DNA of 64,000 nt from Paracoccus versutus (GTDB taxonomy: Bacteria; Pseudomonadota; Alphaproteobacteria; Rhodobacterales; Rhodobacteraceae). The notes beneath the pieces are model-generated. The model had not been told where the DNA came from. It saw only the letters and a list, made by a program, of their open reading frames with translations, and made no database searches. Shown here piece by piece: positions 46,995 through 54,594 of the stretch. The stretch lies in NCBI RefSeq assembly GCF_000763885.1, contig NZ_JRKO01000029.1, forward strand, positions 1 to 64,000. Reading direction: 5' to 3'. A program made the position numbers and the translations under genes. Numbering within the stretch: the stretch's first letter is position 1; each line of letters begins with the position of its first letter.

Positions 46995-47870
46995 ATGCAG
47001 GTGGTCTTTCATTGCGGGGTTCACGGAACGGACCTCTATCGCATGGTCAAGACGCTGTTGCAGAACCGCGACTGGCTGCTGCGCAACGGGATCGAGCCCG
47101 TCACCCCGAACCGGCATGGCGAGATCTTCAACGAGGCGCTGAGCGCGCTGCGCGGTGGCCCCGCCACCAAGGCGATGGAGCAGGTGATGCTGGATGCGAT
47201 CCTGGATTCGGACGATCCGCGCCGTATCATTTGCAGCACGCCCAGCTTTCTTGGCCGGGCGACGCGGGCCATCTCGCCCGAGGGGCTTTACGTCACCGCC
47301 GGCGAGAAGATGGCGGCGCTGGCCAACCTGTTTCCCAGCGCCGAGGTCGAGTTCTTCATCGCGCTGAAGAACCCGGCCACGCTGGTCCCGTTCGTCCTGT
47401 CGCAGGAGGGCAGCGGCAGCTATGCCGAGCTGATGGACGGCGTCGATCCCGAGGCGCTGCGCTGGGGGCCGGCGCTGCGGCGCATCCAGGCCGCGCTGCC
47501 CGGCCGGCGCCTGGTGGTCTGGTGCCACGAGGACACCTCGCTGATCTGGCCCGAGGTGGTGCGCCGCATCGCGACCATGCCCGCCGACGTGCCGCTCAAG
47601 GCCGGATTGCAGATCCTGGGCGACATCCTGCACCCCGACGGCATCCGCATGATCCGCGACGCGCTGGCGCAGGAAGAACGGCTGACCGTCGCAAGCCGCC
47701 GCCGCATCTTTGCCGCCGCCCTGGAGGCATATGGCCAGCCCGAGCAGATCGAGGTCGAGCTGAACCTGCCCGGCTGGACCCAGCAGATGGTCGATCGCAT
47801 CACCGCCGCCTATGACGCCGACATGGCCGAGATCGCCGCCCTGCCCGGAATCGAATTCCTTACCCCCTGA
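46995..47870 (+). CDS. Hypothetical protein, possibly sulfotransferase-like
   Basis: The product is 291 residues, soluble, and I do not recognise a named family. The first strand and loop VVFHCGVHGTDLYRMVKTLL resemble the sulfotransferase-type P-loop (H-x-G-x-H-x-T, a PAPS-binding loop). The canonical Lys and Gly-Thr-Ser are absent. Later, RRIICSTPSFLGRATRAISP and a strand-turn VEFFIALKNPATLVPFVLSQ are like the R-x-P-x-x-x-x-x-S region that binds the 3'-phosphate. KNP here replaces RNP. It sits between the c-di-GMP gene pair and the LuxR regulator. The function is open. Confidence 0.6.
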   Translation: MQVVFHCGVHGTDLYRMVKTLLQNRDWLLRNGIEPVTPNRHGEIFNEALSALRGGPATKAMEQVMLDAILDSDDPRRIICSTPSFLGRATRAISPEGLYVTAGEKMAALANLFPSAEVEFFIALKNPATLVPFVLSQEGSGSYAELMDGVDPEALRWGPALRRIQAALPGRRLVVWCHEDTSLIWPEVVRRIATMPADVPLKAGLQILGDILHPDGIRMIRDALAQEERLTVASRRRIFAAALEAYGQPEQIEVELNLPGWTQQMVDRITAAYDADMAEIAALPGIEFLTP

Positions 47871-48408
47871 CCGGGCGATCCAGAAGGGCCGGCCAGGCGG
47901 CCGGTTTCCCGGCTTGCGGAATGCGGCGGGCCGGTGCGAAAGCGCAAGATCGGCTGCAATCGCCGGCCGGGGAACCGGAACCGCGGCAGGGCATGGCTGA
48001 TTCTGCGGCAGCGGCGGGTTTTCATGAATGTCCCGGCGCGGGCTTCCAACGACACCGCGTCGGCGAGTGGCCCGGATTCGTGCCTGGCCTGACGCCGGGC
48101 CGGGCGATTTTCATGCAAAGGTGGAAATTTATTAAGTCATGCAATCATGACGTGTCGCGAAAATGGTGCGATATGGCGAATCCTGCGGCAAAAATCGTGG
48201 TGATGGCGTGGCCATTTCATCGGCGGACGGAAGATTTTCTATGGTGAACAACGGGTTTCACGGCCAGGGTTAATCATGTTGACCTTACGTAACCGTTCGG
48301 TTTGCGCGTGATGCATTGATCCTTTGCGGTTCTTGGTAATAATGTTTCAAAGCTATCTGTTATGGTGCAAATTTATTCTTAAATATTTTCGAAAGAGCTT
48401 GGTATAAT
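47871..48408 (+). promoter_or_regulatory. Non-coding region, AT-rich in its last 290 bp, upstream of the LuxR-type gene
   Basis: No gene is seen in these 538 bp. From about 48120 base composition shifts sharply to AT, unlike the rest of the window. It holds a perfect palindrome GTCATG-CAAT-CATGAC (48136-48151) and TTACGTAA (48285-48292). An exact TATAAT (48403-48408) touches the annotated ATG. These are candidate regulator sites and a promoter for the downstream gene. Confidence 0.5.
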
Positions 48409-49254
48409 ATGGAAATGCTGAATGACATCGAAGTCATCCTGGGGGCCTGTTCGGCGCAAGAGGTCTGGCAGCATTACGTTGCGCGCCTGACCGAACTGGG
48501 TTTTCCCAACATTTCCTATCATGCGGTGCGGATCCTGGAGGCCTCATGCGACCGGATGCTGGAGGACCGCGTCCTGCTGTCTAGCTATCCGCCGCGCCTG
48601 ATGCAGGAGCTTGCCGCGCTGGACCTGCTTGAAAGCCTGCCGATGCACCGCTGGCTGACCCATAACCGGGGCAGCGAAAGCTGGGACTGGATGCGGCGGC
48701 TCCGCCTGGCCGGGCGGCTGACGCCGCAGGAAGAGCGCGCGGCCGATGCTTTCGCCCGCTACGGCCATGTCGCGGGCTATGCGGTCGGCATGGGCGACGA
48801 TGTGGAGCGGGTGCGCGCTGGCGTGATCCTCGGCGGCGCGATCGGCATGCGGCAGGACCGGCTGGACGCGCTTTGGGCGCAGCACGGCCGGCTTGTCGAG
48901 GCGCTGAGCCGGCTGGCGCATCTGCGCATCTCGACCCTGCCCCATGCCGAGCAGGAATGCGTGCTGACCCTGCGCCAGCGCGAGGTGCTGGAATGCATCT
49001 CGGTCGGCCGCACCACCCAGGAAATCGCCGAGATCCTGGACGTCACGCCGGCCACGGTGGAAAAGCATCTGCGGCTGGCGCGCAAGGCGCTGGGGGCCAA
49101 GACTACGGCGCAGGCGATCCTGCTGGCCGCCAGCCGCAGGCAGATCTTCAACTCCACTGCCGAGCCGCATGGCCCCGGACAGGGCGGGCATCCCTCGCCC
49201 GCCCGAGACGGCGCGCCGGGGCTGCCGGCGCGCGACCAGATCTGCGCCGGCTAG
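48409..49254 (+). CDS. LuxR-family transcriptional regulator with autoinducer-binding-like domain
   Basis: The product is 281 residues. The N-terminal about 170 residues resemble an autoinducer-binding domain (EVWQHYVARLTELGFPNISY; WDWMRRLRLAGRLTPQEERA). The usual W/Y/D ligand pocket is only partly visible. The HTH domain is clear: LTLRQREVLECISVGRTTQE, then IAEILDVTPATVEKHLRLAR (about 191-235). A Pro/Gly-rich tail of about 35 residues follows. No luxI gene is in the window, so it would be a LuxR solo. If the TATAAT at 48403-48408 is used, the mRNA starts at the second ATG (48415). Confidence 0.87.
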   Translation: MEMLNDIEVILGACSAQEVWQHYVARLTELGFPNISYHAVRILEASCDRMLEDRVLLSSYPPRLMQELAALDLLESLPMHRWLTHNRGSESWDWMRRLRLAGRLTPQEERAADAFARYGHVAGYAVGMGDDVERVRAGVILGGAIGMRQDRLDALWAQHGRLVEALSRLAHLRISTLPHAEQECVLTLRQREVLECISVGRTTQEIAEILDVTPATVEKHLRLARKALGAKTTAQAILLAASRRQIFNSTAEPHGPGQGGHPSPARDGAPGLPARDQICAG

Positions 49255-49452
49255 ACGCATTGCGGCCGAGGCTGTGTGGAAACTCAGTCGAGCATGGTCG
49301 GGCACGGAACAATGTTCGCCTGCTGGCCTTGCGGAGAGACTTTGTTCTAAAGCGGGCCGCCGTGAATGTATTTCTAAGGAAACTGTTCTTCGTAAATTTT
49401 CAGAATTGGAGTTTTCACGCAGCCTCGGCCCGATGCCGTCGCGGAATGCGAA

Positions 49453-49478
49453 ACGCCGGCCCAAAAGGGGGCCGGCGT
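49453..49478 (-). terminator. Rho-independent terminator of tsf
   Basis: A perfect 10-bp stem (ACGCCGGCCC at 49453-49462, GGGCCGGCGT at 49469-49478) has a 6-nt loop. On the minus strand it is followed by TTTCGC. It lies 24 bp after the tsf stop. Confidence 0.75.
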
Positions 49479-49501
49479 CCGTAATCCGGGTCTGGTGAGA
49501 A

Positions 49502-50392
49502 TCAGGCGCCGGCGCGGGTCTTGGCGACCTCGGCGGCGAAATCCTCTTCCTTCTTCTCGATGCCTTCGCCGACCACGACGCGGGCATAGCCGGTCACTTC
49601 GACGCCGGCCTCTTGCGCGGCCTGGGCCACGGTCACGTCGGGGTTGATGACGAATTTCTGGCCCAGCAGGGTCACTTCCTCGAAGAATTTCTTCATCCGG
49701 CCTTCGATCATCTTCTCGATCACCGCCTCGGGCTTGCCCGATTCGCGGGCCTGCTCGGTCAGCACCGACTTCTCGCGCTCGACCAGCGAGGGGTCCAGGT
49801 CGGCTTCTGACAGCGAGGCCGGGTTGGTCGCCGCGATATGCATGGCGATCTGCTTGCCGATCTCCTGCGCCTTGGCGGCATCGCCCTTCAGCGCGACCAG
49901 CACGCCGATCTTGCCCATGCCCTCGGCAGCGGCGTTATGCACGTAAGAGACGATGGTGTCGCCTTCCAGCGCGTGCATCCGGCGCAGGGTCATGTTCTCG
50001 CCGATGCGGGCGATGGCGTCGGTCAGCACGTCCTCGACCGGGCGGCCGTTCAGATGCGTGGCCTTCAGCACCTCGACATCGGTGGCGGCGTCCAGCGCGA
50101 CATTGGTGATCTCGCGCACGAGCTGCTGGAAATCGGCGTTCTTGGCGACGAAATCGGTTTCCGAGTTCAGTTCGACGGCGACCCCGCGGCCGGCGCGGAC
50201 GGCGACGCCCACCAGGCCCTCGGCGGCGACGCGGCCCGATTTCTTGGCGGCCTTGGCCAGACCCTTGGTGCGCAGCCAGTCGACGGCGGCTTCCATGTCG
50301 CCATTGGTTTCGGTCAGCGCCTTCTTGGCGTCCATCATGCCCGCGCCGGTGGTTTCGCGCAGGTCTTTCACCATAGCAGCGGTGATAGCCAT
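49502..50392 (-). CDS. tsf: Elongation factor Ts
   Basis: The 296-residue guanine-nucleotide exchange factor acts on EF-Tu. The UBA-like N-terminus is [20 protein letters not shown] (about 5-24). The core has [20 protein letters not shown] (the TDFV motif contacts EF-Tu), then [13 protein letters not shown] and the central coiled-coil region. It ends with [19 protein letters not shown]. It is the second gene after rpsB. A strong hairpin in the 97-bp gap between them may adjust the ratio of the two products. Confidence 0.97.
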   Translation of the reverse strand: MAITAAMVKDLRETTGAGMMDAKKALTETNGDMEAAVDWLRTKGLAKAAKKSGRVAAEGLVGVAVRAGRGVAVELNSETDFVAKNADFQQLVREITNVALDAATDVEVLKATHLNGRPVEDVLTDAIARIGENMTLRRMHALEGDTIVSYVHNAAAEGMGKIGVLVALKGDAAKAQEIGKQIAMHIAATNPASLSEADLDPSLVEREKSVLTEQARESGKPEAVIEKMIEGRMKKFFEEVTLLGQKFVINPDVTVAQAAQEAGVEVTGYARVVVGEGIEKKEEDFAAEVAKTRAGA

Positions 50393-50418
50393 CGAGAGTC
50401 TCCTTGCTTTTCAATGCG

Positions 50419-50443
50419 TCAGGCGGGGTTTATCCCCGCCTGA
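50419..50443 (-). promoter_or_regulatory. Strong hairpin between rpsB and tsf
   Basis: A perfect 10-bp stem (TCAGGCGGGG, 5-nt loop, CCCCGCCTGA) lies in the rpsB-tsf gap. There is no T-run on the minus strand side, so an attenuator, processing site or mRNA stabiliser is more likely than a full terminator. Confidence 0.5.
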
Positions 50444-50489
50444 TGAATGTTCCGTAAACCTGCCGCGGCCCGCTTGGGACCGGCGCCGA

Positions 50490-51269
50490 TCAGGCTTCGG
50501 CGGCTTCCTCAGCGGTCTCGCCGGCCAGCTCTTCCTCGACGCTGGCTTCCAGCGCGCCCAGGTCCACGCCGGCAGCGCCCATCTGCGCGGTCATGCCGTC
50601 CAGCGCGGCGCGGCTGACCAGGTCGCAGTAAAGCGCGATGGCGCGGGCGGCGTCGTCGTTGCCGGGGATGACATAGTCCACGCCCTTGGGCGAGCAGTTG
50701 GTGTCGACCACGGCGACCACCGGGATGCCCAGCTTCTTCGCCTCGGCGATGGCCAGGTCTTCCTTGTTCACGTCGATGACGAACAGCAGGTCGGGCAGGC
50801 CGCCCATCTCGCGGATGCCGCCCAGCGAGGCTTGCAGCTTGGCCTGCTCGCGCTCCATCTGCAGCCGTTCCTTCTTGGTCAGGCCCTCGGCGCCCGAACC
50901 CAGCGTCTCGTCAAGCGCCTTCAGGCGCTGGATCGACTGCGAGACGGTCTTCCAGTTGGTCAGCGTGCCGCCCAGCCAGCGGTGGTTCATGTAGAACTGC
51001 GCCGAACGCTCGGCCGCGTCGGCGACGGCTTTCTGCGCCTGGCGCTTGGTGCCGACGAACAGCACGCGGCCGCCCTTGGCGACGGTGTCGCGCACCACCT
51101 GCAGCGCCGCGTCCAGCATCGGCACGGTCTGGGTCAGGTCGACGATGTGGATGCCGTTGCGTTCACCATAGATGAACTCGGCCATGCGGGGGTTCCAGCG
51201 CTGGGTCTGGTGGCCGTAATGAACGCCAGCTTCAAGCAGCTGACGCATGGAGAATTCGGGAAGCGCCAT
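50490..51269 (-). CDS. rpsB: 30S ribosomal protein S2
   Basis: The 259-residue product starts [20 protein letters not shown]. It has the signature region [24 protein letters not shown] ([10 protein letters not shown]), [15 protein letters not shown] and [20 protein letters not shown], and an acidic C-terminal tail ([14 protein letters not shown]). I place the start at ATG 51269, preceded by AAGGAC with 6 bases. A longer in-frame start at 51323 is not supported. tsf follows. The promoter at 51384-51412 leaves a leader of about 108 nt, long enough for autoregulation by S2. Confidence 0.97.
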   Translation of the reverse strand: MALPEFSMRQLLEAGVHYGHQTQRWNPRMAEFIYGERNGIHIVDLTQTVPMLDAALQVVRDTVAKGGRVLFVGTKRQAQKAVADAAERSAQFYMNHRWLGGTLTNWKTVSQSIQRLKALDETLGSGAEGLTKKERLQMEREQAKLQASLGGIREMGGLPDLLFVIDVNKEDLAIAEAKKLGIPVVAVVDTNCSPKGVDYVIPGNDDAARAIALYCDLVSRAALDGMTAQMGAAGVDLGALEASVEEELAGETAEEAAEA

Positions 51270-51383
51270 GTCCATGTCCTTTCCGGTTTGCGCCTTGGCG
51301 GGGCTTTCAGGGGCTTGCCCCAACCGGTGGACCGTCGAAGGATGTCTCCCTCCGGGGCCCGACCCCGCCTGTGAAGTGCGCGC

Positions 51384-51412
51384 GAAATAGTCCTTTTCCG
51401 CCCGGAATGCAA
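51384..51412 (-). promoter_or_regulatory. Candidate sigma70 promoter of rpsB-tsf
   Basis: On the minus strand TTGCAT (51407-51412) and TATTTC (51384-51389) are 17 bp apart. The predicted start is near 51377. Confidence 0.5.
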
Positions 51413-51595
51413 GCCCCGGCGACAGGAAATGGGTCGGTTTCGCGGCAATTCGGGACAGATGGCCTTCCGCCCCGCCCGCGTCAACCGAAATTCAATCTTT
51501 CTGCGCGATCCTGCGCGAAACCGGCTGAATCGGAGGGGGCGGATGATCGCTGCGGAAGGAAAAGGACGGCCTGGCCCGGTCGCCGGGGGCCGGCG

Positions 51596-51979
51596 ATGGC
51601 GCTGACGGTGCTGGTCCAGCATCCCCGCGGCGAATTGCGCGAAGCCGCCGTCGCTGCGTTGGAGGCGGCGGGGATGGCGGTGCAGCGATCCTGCGACGGC
51701 GCCGAGGGGCTGGCGCTGCTCAGGACCGCTTCCGTCGACGTGATCCTGACGGGGATCAACATGCGGCGGGTCTGCGGTTTCGGCTTCATCGAGGCGGTGC
51801 GGCGCCAGGCCCGGCTGCGCGACATCCCGATCCTGGTCATGGCCGTTTCGGCCACGCCGCAGCTGAAGGCCCGCGCCCGCAATGCCGGGGCGGCGGGTTG
51901 GCTGCCCTATCCGCTCGACCCGGTGCGGCTGGTCGAGACGGTGCGCATGGTCGCCACCCCCGATGGCCGTCCCCCGTGA
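51596..51979 (+). CDS. Degenerate response-regulator receiver domain protein
   Basis: The product is 127 residues, a stand-alone CheY-like fold. Strand 1 is LTVLVQHPRGELREAAVAAL. The helix-3 strand is VDVILTGINMRRVCGFGFIE, then IPILVMAVSAT and AGAAGWLPYPLDPVRLVETV. The phospho-acceptor Asp is replaced by Gly53 (TGINM instead of xDxxM), the acidic pair by Gln8-His9 and the switch Lys by Tyr105. It cannot be phosphorylated in the usual way. The start ATG 51596 keeps just the domain, and the frame is open further upstream. It stands alone, divergent from rpsB. No kinase gene is near. Confidence 0.75.
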   Translation: MALTVLVQHPRGELREAAVAALEAAGMAVQRSCDGAEGLALLRTASVDVILTGINMRRVCGFGFIEAVRRQARLRDIPILVMAVSATPQLKARARNAGAAGWLPYPLDPVRLVETVRMVATPDGRPP

Positions 51980-52200
51980 CCGCGGCAAGGGCGCGCGGGC
52001 AGGCGGGGCAGCATCGGCCCTCGCCATGCGGCAGCGTGAACTGCCCCGCCCTCGGCTACGATGGTGGTGATTCCCCAAGGGCGAATGGCAAGTCAGCGAC
52101 GCCTCGGGACCATCCTTCCCAAGACCTGTCCCGCAGTAGAATGGATGCTTGCCCGGCCAGGCGAGGGTCGCCTTGCGTTCAGTAGCTGCCTATCGCAGGC

Positions 52201-52347
52201 TGTGCCCTGTGCCCTGTGCCCTGTGCCCTGTGCCCTGTGCCCTGTGCCCTGTGCCCTGTGCCCTGTGCCCTGTGCCCTGTGCCCTGTGCCCTGTGCCCTG
52301 TGCTCTGTGCCCTGTGCCCTGTGCTCTGTGCCCTGTGCCCTGTGCCC
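52201..52347. repeat. Minisatellite, 21 tandem copies of TGTGCCC
   Basis: 21 uninterrupted 7-bp units occur. 19 are exact and two (the 15th and 18th) read TGTGCTC. No frame contains a stop, so all phases are open, but no gene is visible. Such arrays usually vary in copy number by slippage. Confidence 0.95.
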
Positions 52348-52501
52348 TGCGGCATCGTATCTGCGTCCCAGGCATTGGCCTCCCTCCGTGCCGTCTGGCC
52401 TTCGTCGAATCGGCGGGCAGGCACCGGGCGACAGACGGTCGGCTGCATCTGCACCCCTGGCTGTGCTGCGGCCCATCGTCTTCCCGGCGCGGCGGACTCA
52501 C

Positions 52502-52530
52502 TTGCCCGAAAGGCGCTGGTCGTTTAAACA
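52502..52530 (+). promoter_or_regulatory. Candidate promoter of tRNA-Thr
   Basis: TTGCCC (52502-52507) and TAAACA (52525-52530) are 17 bp apart. The -10 ends 12 bp before the tRNA. Confidence 0.5.
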
Positions 52531-52541
52531 GTCCGGGCGTC

Positions 52542-52615
52542 GCCCTCTTAGCTCAGCTGGCCAGAGCAACCGCCTTGTAAGCGGTAGGTCGTCCGTTCGA
52601 ATCGGACAGGGGGCA
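52542..52615 (+). tRNA. tRNA-Thr (anticodon UGU)
   Basis: The 74-nt gene folds as a cloverleaf. The acceptor is GCCCTCT/AGGGGGC with two G-U type pairs, and the D arm is GCTCAGCTGGCCAGAGC. The anticodon stem is ACCGC/GCGGT with loop CTTGTAA, giving anticodon TGT (reads ACA and, by wobble, others). The T arm is GTCCG-TTCGAAT-CGGAC. CCA is not encoded. It is flanked by two different tandem-repeat arrays. Confidence 0.95.
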
Positions 52616-52663
52616 CGCGTAGCCGACGGCGACGAAAACCAAGCCGCGCCGGACGGGAAAATT

Positions 52664-52740
52664 CCCTCACCGCTCCCTCACCGCTCCCTCACCGCTCCCT
52701 CACCGCTCCCTCACCGCTCCCTCACCGCTCCCTCACCGCT
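52664..52740. repeat. Minisatellite, 7 perfect tandem copies of CCCTCACCGCT
   Basis: Seven exact 11-bp units occur, beginning 49 bp after the tRNA-Thr gene. The purity suggests recent expansion. Confidence 0.95.
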
Positions 52741-52943
52741 TTCCTCGCCCCGTTCACCCGATGCGACCAAGCCATGCCGGGCCGCCGCAGCCGGCCTGCC
52801 GGGGATCCCGTGGAAACCCGGCAAGAAACGCAACGGCCGGATGCGCATCCCGCGCCCCGGCTTGCGATGGCCCGGCTTGCGATGCGCGATCACGCGGCCC
52901 AGGCAATGGTCTCCGGCCGGAATCCCGGCCGACCCGGCAAGTT

Positions 52944-52973
52944 CCATTCTTCCTTGTCCAAATATCCTCGGGG
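52944..52973 (-). repeat. Dispersed intergenic repeat, copy 5 (GGATATTTG variant)
   Basis: On the minus strand it contains GAGGATATTTGGACAAGGAA followed by GAATGG. It lies 39 bp after the NCS2 permease stop, in the same orientation as that gene. Confidence 0.55.
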
Positions 52974-53011
52974 GGTCCGGGGGGCAGACAGCCCCCCGGC
53001 CTTGGCGCAGA

Positions 53012-54376
53012 TCACTCCATGAAGAAGGCAAACCGGATCACGAACAGCGCGGCGACGATCCAGGTCGCGGCATGCACCTCGCGCGCGCGGCCGGTCGCCA
53101 GCTTGATCGCGGCATAGCTCACGAAACCGAAGGCCAGGCCATTGGCGATGGAATAGGTGAAGGGCATCATCAGCGCCGTCAGCACGGCGGGCGCGCTTTC
53201 GGTGACGTCGCTCCACTGGATCTCCTCGAACTCGCGCACCATCAGGCAGGCGACGTAAAGCAGCGCCGGCCCGGTGGCATAGGCCGGGACCGAGCCCGCC
53301 AGCGGCGCAAAGAACACCGCCAGCAGGAACAGACCCGCCACGACCAGCGCGGTCAGCCCGGTGCGCCCGCCCGCCTGCACGCCCGAGGCGCTTTCGACAT
53401 AGGCGGTGGTCGAGCTGGTGCCCAGCATCGAGCCGGCCAGGATCGCCGTCGAATCCGCCATCAGCGCCCGGCCCAGGTTCTTGTTGGTATGGGCCGGCCC
53501 CTCGGTCAGCAGGCCGGCGCGCTTGGCCACGCCGATCAGCGTGCCGGTGGCGTCGAAGACCTCGACCAGCACCATGACCAGGATGACGTGGAAGATGCCG
53601 ACGGTCAGCGCCCCGGCGATGTCGAGCTGCATGAAGGTCGGCATGATCGAGGGCGGCATCGAGATCACCCCGGCAAAGGGGCTGGCGCCGATGGCGATCG
53701 AGACGACGGTGATGACCAGGATGCCGATCAGGATCGAGCCGCGCACCTTCAGCGCATCCAGCGCCGCGATGATGAAGAAGCCGACGATGGCCAGCAGCGT
53801 GCCGGTCTGGGTCAGGTCGCCCAGGCCGACCAGCGTCGCCGGATTGTCCACCACGATGCCCGAGTTCTTCAGCGCGATCAGCCCTAGGAACATGCCGATG
53901 CCGGCCGCGATGGCGCTGCGCATGGATGTGGGGATGCCCGCGATCAGCCAGCGCCGGATGCCCGTCACCGACAGGAACAGGAACACCAGGCCCGAGATGA
54001 ACACCGCTCCCAGCGCCTGTTGCCAGGTGAACCCCAGCGCGCCGACCACGGTGAAGGCGAAAAAGGCATTCAGCCCCATGCCGGGCGCCATGCCGATGGG
54101 CCAGTTGGCCCAAAGCGCCATGATCGCCGATCCCAGCGCCGCGGCCAGGCAGGTCGCGACGAAGACCGCGTTGCGATCCATGCCGGTCGAGGACAGGATC
54201 TCGGGGTTCACGAAGATGATGTAGGCCATCGTCAGGAAGGTGGTTATCCCCGCGATCACCTCGGTTCTGGCGCTGGTGCCATGGGCCGTCAGGCCGAAGC
54301 GCTTGTCGAGCACGGTTCCTTCCCCTGGACTGATGCTGGCGCCGCTGGCCGTCAGGCCGGATTGCTTGTCTGGCAT
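53012..54376 (-). CDS. NCS2-family purine permease
   Basis: The product is about 454 residues, a 12-14-helix proton symporter of the AdeP/GhxP (adenine/guanine/hypoxanthine) type. The family core is RTEVIAGITTFLTMAYIIFV, MGLNAFFAFTVV, DATGTLIGVAKRAGLL and TSSTTAYVESASGVQAGGRT. ATG 54376 has GGGAGG 4 bases upstream. GTG 54313, 21 codons later, also has a good site, because the whole start region is tandemly duplicated. Divergent from the allantoinase fusion and ureidoglycine aminohydrolase genes, it probably imports purines for catabolism. Confidence 0.92.
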   Translation of the reverse strand: MPDKQSGLTASGASISPGEGTVLDKRFGLTAHGTSARTEVIAGITTFLTMAYIIFVNPEILSSTGMDRNAVFVATCLAAALGSAIMALWANWPIGMAPGMGLNAFFAFTVVGALGFTWQQALGAVFISGLVFLFLSVTGIRRWLIAGIPTSMRSAIAAGIGMFLGLIALKNSGIVVDNPATLVGLGDLTQTGTLLAIVGFFIIAALDALKVRGSILIGILVITVVSIAIGASPFAGVISMPPSIMPTFMQLDIAGALTVGIFHVILVMVLVEVFDATGTLIGVAKRAGLLTEGPAHTNKNLGRALMADSTAILAGSMLGTSSTTAYVESASGVQAGGRTGLTALVVAGLFLLAVFFAPLAGSVPAYATGPALLYVACLMVREFEEIQWSDVTESAPAVLTALMMPFTYSIANGLAFGFVSYAAIKLATGRAREVHAATWIVAALFVIRFAFFME

Positions 54377-54386
54377 GATTCCTCCC
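54272..54386 (-). repeat. 52-bp tandem duplication of the NCS2 permease translation-start region
   Basis: Copy A (54335-54386) and copy B (54272-54323) are 63 bp apart, exactly 21 codons. Each has a GGGAGG/GGAAGG ribosome site, an ATG or GTG start, GACAAGC and CGGCCTGACGGCC. The resulting protein begins with two similar peptides (PDKQSGLTASG and LDKRFGLTAHG). Confidence 0.8.
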
Positions 54387-54478
54387 ATTGGCGGTTTGCC
54401 CGCCATGCTGGCCAGATTATGCCCAGGCATCTTCAACGAGAATGCAGGGTCTGGCGACAGAGTTTCAACGGGACGTTA

Positions 54479-54517
54479 ATAAACAGCCATTTTCAAGAAA
54501 AACTTGGTTCTGTTTAT
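54479..54517. promoter_or_regulatory. Inverted repeat in the divergent promoter of the purine genes
   Basis: ATAAACAG (54479-54486) and CTGTTTAT (54510-54517) are perfect 8-bp arms 23 bp apart, within an AT-rich stretch. CAAG/CTTG is nested inside. It lies between the NCS2 permease and allantoinase genes and is a candidate operator for both. Confidence 0.45.
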
Positions 54518-54594
54518 AGAAATTCTCGGGTTGCCTGCGGGGCCGGCAGGGTGATGAGTGCTAGTCAGCCAGAAATCAGGAAAGGAAGCAAGCG

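Larger units (their letters stand above)
51980..52541. other. 562-bp non-coding stretch containing a minisatellite and the tRNA promoter
   Basis: There is no gene. A perfect 10-bp inverted repeat (GGCGGGGCAG 52002-52011 / CTGCCCCGCC 52041-52050) lies just after the receiver gene. The 7-bp minisatellite (52201-52347) and the tRNA-Thr promoter are listed separately. The remaining sequence shows nothing recognisable. Confidence 0.5.
52616..53011. other. 396-bp non-coding stretch containing two tandem repeats and one dispersed repeat
   Basis: There is no gene. It contains the 11-bp array (52664-52740) and a 15-bp unit CCCGGCTTGCGATGG present twice in tandem (52856-52885). It also has one copy of the GGGTATTTG-type element next to the NCS2 permease stop. 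Confidence 0.5.

Noticed and set aside
52149-52580. Reading frames through the 7-bp array giving CALCPVP-type repeat peptides
   Set aside because: The 7-bp unit has no stop in any phase on either strand, so open frames arise automatically. There is no ribosome site, signal or conserved flank.
52201-52740. CRISPR array
   Set aside because: The units are 7 and 11 bp, directly adjacent and without spacers. No cas genes are present.
52542-52740. Integrated element at tRNA-Thr
   Set aside because: No integrase, no duplicated tRNA 3' end and no foreign genes are found on either side.
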